DNA of 64,000 bases from Pelagisphaera sp964404745 (GTDB lineage: Bacteria; Verrucomicrobiota; Verrucomicrobiia; Opitutales; Opitutaceae). The stretch covers positions 81,807-145,806 of the forward strand of contig CAYOLG010000007.1 of the NCBI GenBank assembly GCA_964404745.1, written 5' to 3'. The stretch's first letter is position 1. Each line of letters starts with the position of its first letter. Of this stretch, positions 62,092 to 64,000 are shown in pieces. The translations under genes were made by a program, and so were the position numbers. The notes under the pieces were generated by a model. That model saw only the letters and a list, made by a program, of their open reading frames with translations, had not been told where the DNA came from and did not search any database.

Positions 62092-62119
62092 GGTAGGGAG
62101 GACTGGCTCAGTCCTCCAA
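62092..62119. repeat. Family A hairpin (single arm)
   Basis: GGTAGGGAGGACTGGCTCAG followed by TCCTCCAA. The ACTG/CAGT stem change compared with ACCG/CGGT keeps pairing. It is in the short gap between the tag stop and the rhomboid start. Confidence 0.82.
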
Positions 62120-62140
62120 GCTTGAAGAGAACCCATTTTC

Positions 62141-62710
62141 TCACTGGGCGCACTCCCCATGTCGGAAGCAATCAAGCAAGTGGTCGTTTACCATCCCCAC
62201 CGCTTGCATGAAGGCGTAGACAATAGTGGGGCCCACAAAATTGAAGCCTTCCTTCTTAAGAGCTTTGCTCATCGCTTCCGCCTCGGGCGACGTGGCAGGT
62301 AATTCATCCATGGATTTCCAAGCATTTTGAATGGGCTTGCCACCAACGAAATCCCAAAGGAATTCAGAAAAATCGATCCCTTGATTCCGCATGCGGAGGA
62401 AAGCCCGGGCATTGCCCCGAGCCGAGAGGATTTTCAAGCGATTGCGAACGATCCCGGGATTGTTCATAAGCGTTTCCAGTTTCGCGTCAGAGTAGCGAGC
62501 TACCTTGACAGGGTCGAAGCCATCGAATGCCTCCAAATAATTCTCTCGTTTTCTGAGAATGGTGATCCAGGAGAGCCCCGCTTGAGCGCCATCAAGGATG
62601 AGTTTCCCGAACAGGGCTTGGGAATTCCTCTCGGGTATACCCCACTCCGTGTCGTGATACGTGACATACAAGGGATCATCACCACACCAAGAACATCGAT
62701 TGATCTTCAT
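62141..62710 (-). CDS. tag: DNA-3-methyladenine glycosylase I
   Basis: 189 residues, full length. RCSWCGDDPLYVTYHDTEWG at the N-terminus and NDHLLDCFRH at the C-terminus hold the zinc-binding Cys6, His19, His and Cys of Tag; WITILRKRENYLEAFDGFD and GFNFVGPTIVYAFMQAVGMVNDH are the other family blocks. It removes 3-methyladenine from alkylated DNA in base excision repair. The gene is divergent from the WYL regulator across a short gap, which may control it, and co-directional with the rhomboid gene. Nothing is missing. Confidence 0.96.
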   Translation of the reverse strand: MKINRCSWCGDDPLYVTYHDTEWGIPERNSQALFGKLILDGAQAGLSWITILRKRENYLEAFDGFDPVKVARYSDAKLETLMNNPGIVRNRLKILSARGNARAFLRMRNQGIDFSEFLWDFVGGKPIQNAWKSMDELPATSPEAEAMSKALKKEGFNFVGPTIVYAFMQAVGMVNDHLLDCFRHGECAQ

Positions 62711-62826
62711 GGGGCCTTATCGTAACTAGGGATCGTTAGCAAATCAAGCTCACAAGCCGGGGACCGAATCTATGAATTCCAATATTGAATGCCCCCTCCG
62801 ATTCGAGCACGTTCGAAAGCCTTATG

Positions 62827-63816
62827 GAGTCTCCATCCCGTATCCACACTTTGAAACGGCCAGCTATCGAGCGGATGCTTTTCATCCATAAGGCCCTACA
62901 AAAAGGAGGTTTCCCAAATTGCTCCAAATTAGCCAGAGAGCTTGAAGTCAGCTCCAAGACGATTAGCCGCGACATTGACTTCATGCGAGATCGTATGTTG
63001 CTCCCCATCGAATACGAGCCATCCGAGCATGGCTACGAGTACACGCGCGAAGTAGAGAGTTTTCCGACGATAGATATCTCAGAAGGTGAACTCCTGGCCC
63101 TGAGTATCGCTCGCAAAGCCTTGGATCACTACAAAGGGACGCCATTCGAGAAACCCCTATCCAACGCCTTTAACAAGCTGGCCGCTTCCCTTCCCGACAC
63201 CCTCACCGCCAATTTGGAGCAGCTGAGCGAAACGATTTCCTTCAAGCACGGGCAGCATTCCCAACTCGATGAGGAGGTACTGCAGTTTGCCATCAAAGGA
63301 GCTCTGGAAAAACGGGTTCTTTCATTCTCATACAAGAAAGCGGGAGCTGAGATACGGGAAACCCGTTGCGTCGAGCCGTTCCATATTACCAACTATTTAG
63401 GCAAGTGGTACTTGATCGCCAGAGACCGGCAACGCAATGCCATGCGGACCTTCCTTCTAGGTCGGGCTTCTGATCTGAAGCTGCAGGCGGATACATTCCA
63501 AATACCTAACGACTTTTCCGTCGACGACTACCTCTGGTCGAGTTTTGGCATCTGGTCCAGGTCGGGAGACCACGCAGTGGCGATCAGGATAGCCCCGAAA
63601 CTCGCGGATTACGTATCCGAAAACGTGTGGCATCCTACACAGCGCATTGAGCAAGAAGACGATGGCGGTATTCTTATCTATTTCCGCTTGGGAAGTCTCG
63701 AGGAGATTTGCCAGTGGACGCTGAGCTGGGGCGTTCAGGCCGAGGCTCTGGAGCCCCCCGAGTTGCGCGAAATGGTGAAGCAACGAGCCCGAGCGGTCGC
63801 GGATTCATATAAGTGA
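62827..63816 (+). CDS. WYL-domain transcriptional regulator
   Basis: 329 residues from ATG 62827, preceded by GAAAG at a suitable distance; TTG 62785 would add 14 residues. A helix-turn-helix of the HTH_11 type lies at about 10-65 (RPAIERMLFIHKAL, LARELEVSSKTISRDIDFMRD). The WYL domain (about 140-220) has FHITNYLGKWYLIARDRQRN and FLLGRASDL, followed by the WCX-type C-terminal part to about 325. WYL proteins bind nucleic-acid or nucleotide ligands and often regulate stress, repair or defence genes. Being divergent from tag suggests control of DNA repair, but this is inference. Confidence 0.92.
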   Translation, partial: ESPSRIHTLKRPAIERMLFIHKALQKGGFPNCSKLARELEVSSKTISRDIDFMRDRMLLPIEYEPSEHGYEYTREVESFPTIDISEGELLALSIARKALDHYKGTPFEKPLSNAFNKLAASLPDTLTANLEQLSETISFKHGQHSQLDEEVLQFAIKGALEKRVLSFSYKKAGAEIRETRCVEPFHITNYLGKWYLIARDRQRNAMRTFLLGRASDLKLQADTFQIPNDFSVDDYLWSSFGIWSRSGDHAVAIRIAPKLADYVSENVWHPTQRIEQEDDGGILIYFRLGSLEEICQWTLSWGVQAEALEPPELREMVKQRARAVADSYK

Positions 63817-63905
63817 TCGACTAGTTTGCTTCAAATGGGAAAGCCGCGATCGAAATACCGACTGGACACGAAGAAAAAACGCTTCATACAAAGATCGCCT
63901 TGAGT

Positions 63906-63982
63906 CGGGACGTAGCTCAGCCTGGTAGAGCGCTACGTTCGGGACGTAGAAGTCGCTGGTTCGAATCCAGTCGTCCCGACCA
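63906..63982 (+). tRNA. tRNA-Pro (anticodon CGG)
   Basis: A complete cloverleaf: acceptor CGGGACG/CGTCCCG, D-arm with TAGCTCAG and GGTAGAGC, anticodon stem CTACG/CGTAG with loop TTCGGGA (anticodon CGG), T-arm GCTGG-TTCGAAT-CCAGT, discriminator A and encoded CCA at 63980-63982. It reads CCG proline codons. Confidence 0.97.
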
Positions 63983-64000
63983 TCTTGGATGGGCGGCTGG

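Noticed and set aside
1..64000. CRISPR array, integrase, insertion sequence or prophage
   Set aside because: Repeats are dispersed palindromes, not regularly spaced direct repeats, and no transposase, integrase or phage gene was found.

Overview
The window looks like part of the chromosome of a free-living, polysaccharide-degrading bacterium of the PVC superphylum, most likely a Verrucomicrobiota (Opitutae/Puniceicoccales-like) rather than a planctomycete. This rests on gene content: many exported FGly-type sulfatases, a DUF1552/DUF1592 cytochrome-like pair, a PVC-type dehydrogenase/cytochrome c/ThuA fusion, Tat-exported Gfo/Idh/MocA oxidoreductases, and FG-GAP and PHP-domain proteins. The phylum call is an inference, because no rRNA or other phylogenetic marker lies in the window.

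Region 1 (1-25 kb) is a sulfatase island. Eleven sulfatase genes, one of them cut by the window edge, lie on the + strand. Five of them (3-6036) form a tight operon with 4-base stop/start overlaps. A UxaA-type sugar-acid dehydratase and a broken MFS transporter lie on the opposite strand (6321-9229). A PAS-AraC regulator (16450-17202) and a 1421-residue SGNH/propeller/HEAT/cytochrome c/ThuA fusion (17327-21592) sit among the sulfatases. No glycoside hydrolase, SusC/SusD pair or sulfatase-maturating radical SAM enzyme is visible, so the sulfatases must work with enzymes encoded elsewhere.

Region 2 (25-34.6 kb) carries a pyroglutamyl peptidase-like gene, a DUF1330 gene, the DUF1552-DUF1592 operon, a free-standing AICAR transformylase, and a three-gene operon (DoxX-like membrane protein, Tat-exported Gfo/Idh oxidoreductase, discoidin-like secreted protein) closed by a strong intrinsic terminator.

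Region 3 (34.8-50.1 kb) is envelope biology: an Agl23-like membrane glycosyltransferase, an ApbE-like FMN transferase and a GT2 glycosyltransferase in one operon; an ABC exporter (YbbA/YbbP-like) divergent from tesA; a decayed acetolactate-synthase-like pseudogene; and a TetR-controlled tripartite RND efflux operon.

Region 4 (50.1-64 kb) holds an SDR oxidoreductase, a twelfth sulfatase without a signal peptide, a K+-dependent-type membrane pyrophosphatase, a looser group of minus-strand genes (FG-GAP protein, PHP-domain protein, Gfo/Idh oxidoreductase, nucleoside-permease-like MFS), a rhomboid protease, Tag glycosylase, a WYL regulator and tRNA-Pro(CGG).

Many intergenic gaps carry short palindromic repeats of at least four dispersed families. 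In two families (A and C) the stems vary with compensating changes while the central sequence stays fixed, which suggests selection on a hairpin. They cluster between the sulfatase genes and flank the isolated twelfth sulfatase. No CRISPR array, insertion sequence, integrase or rRNA was seen.
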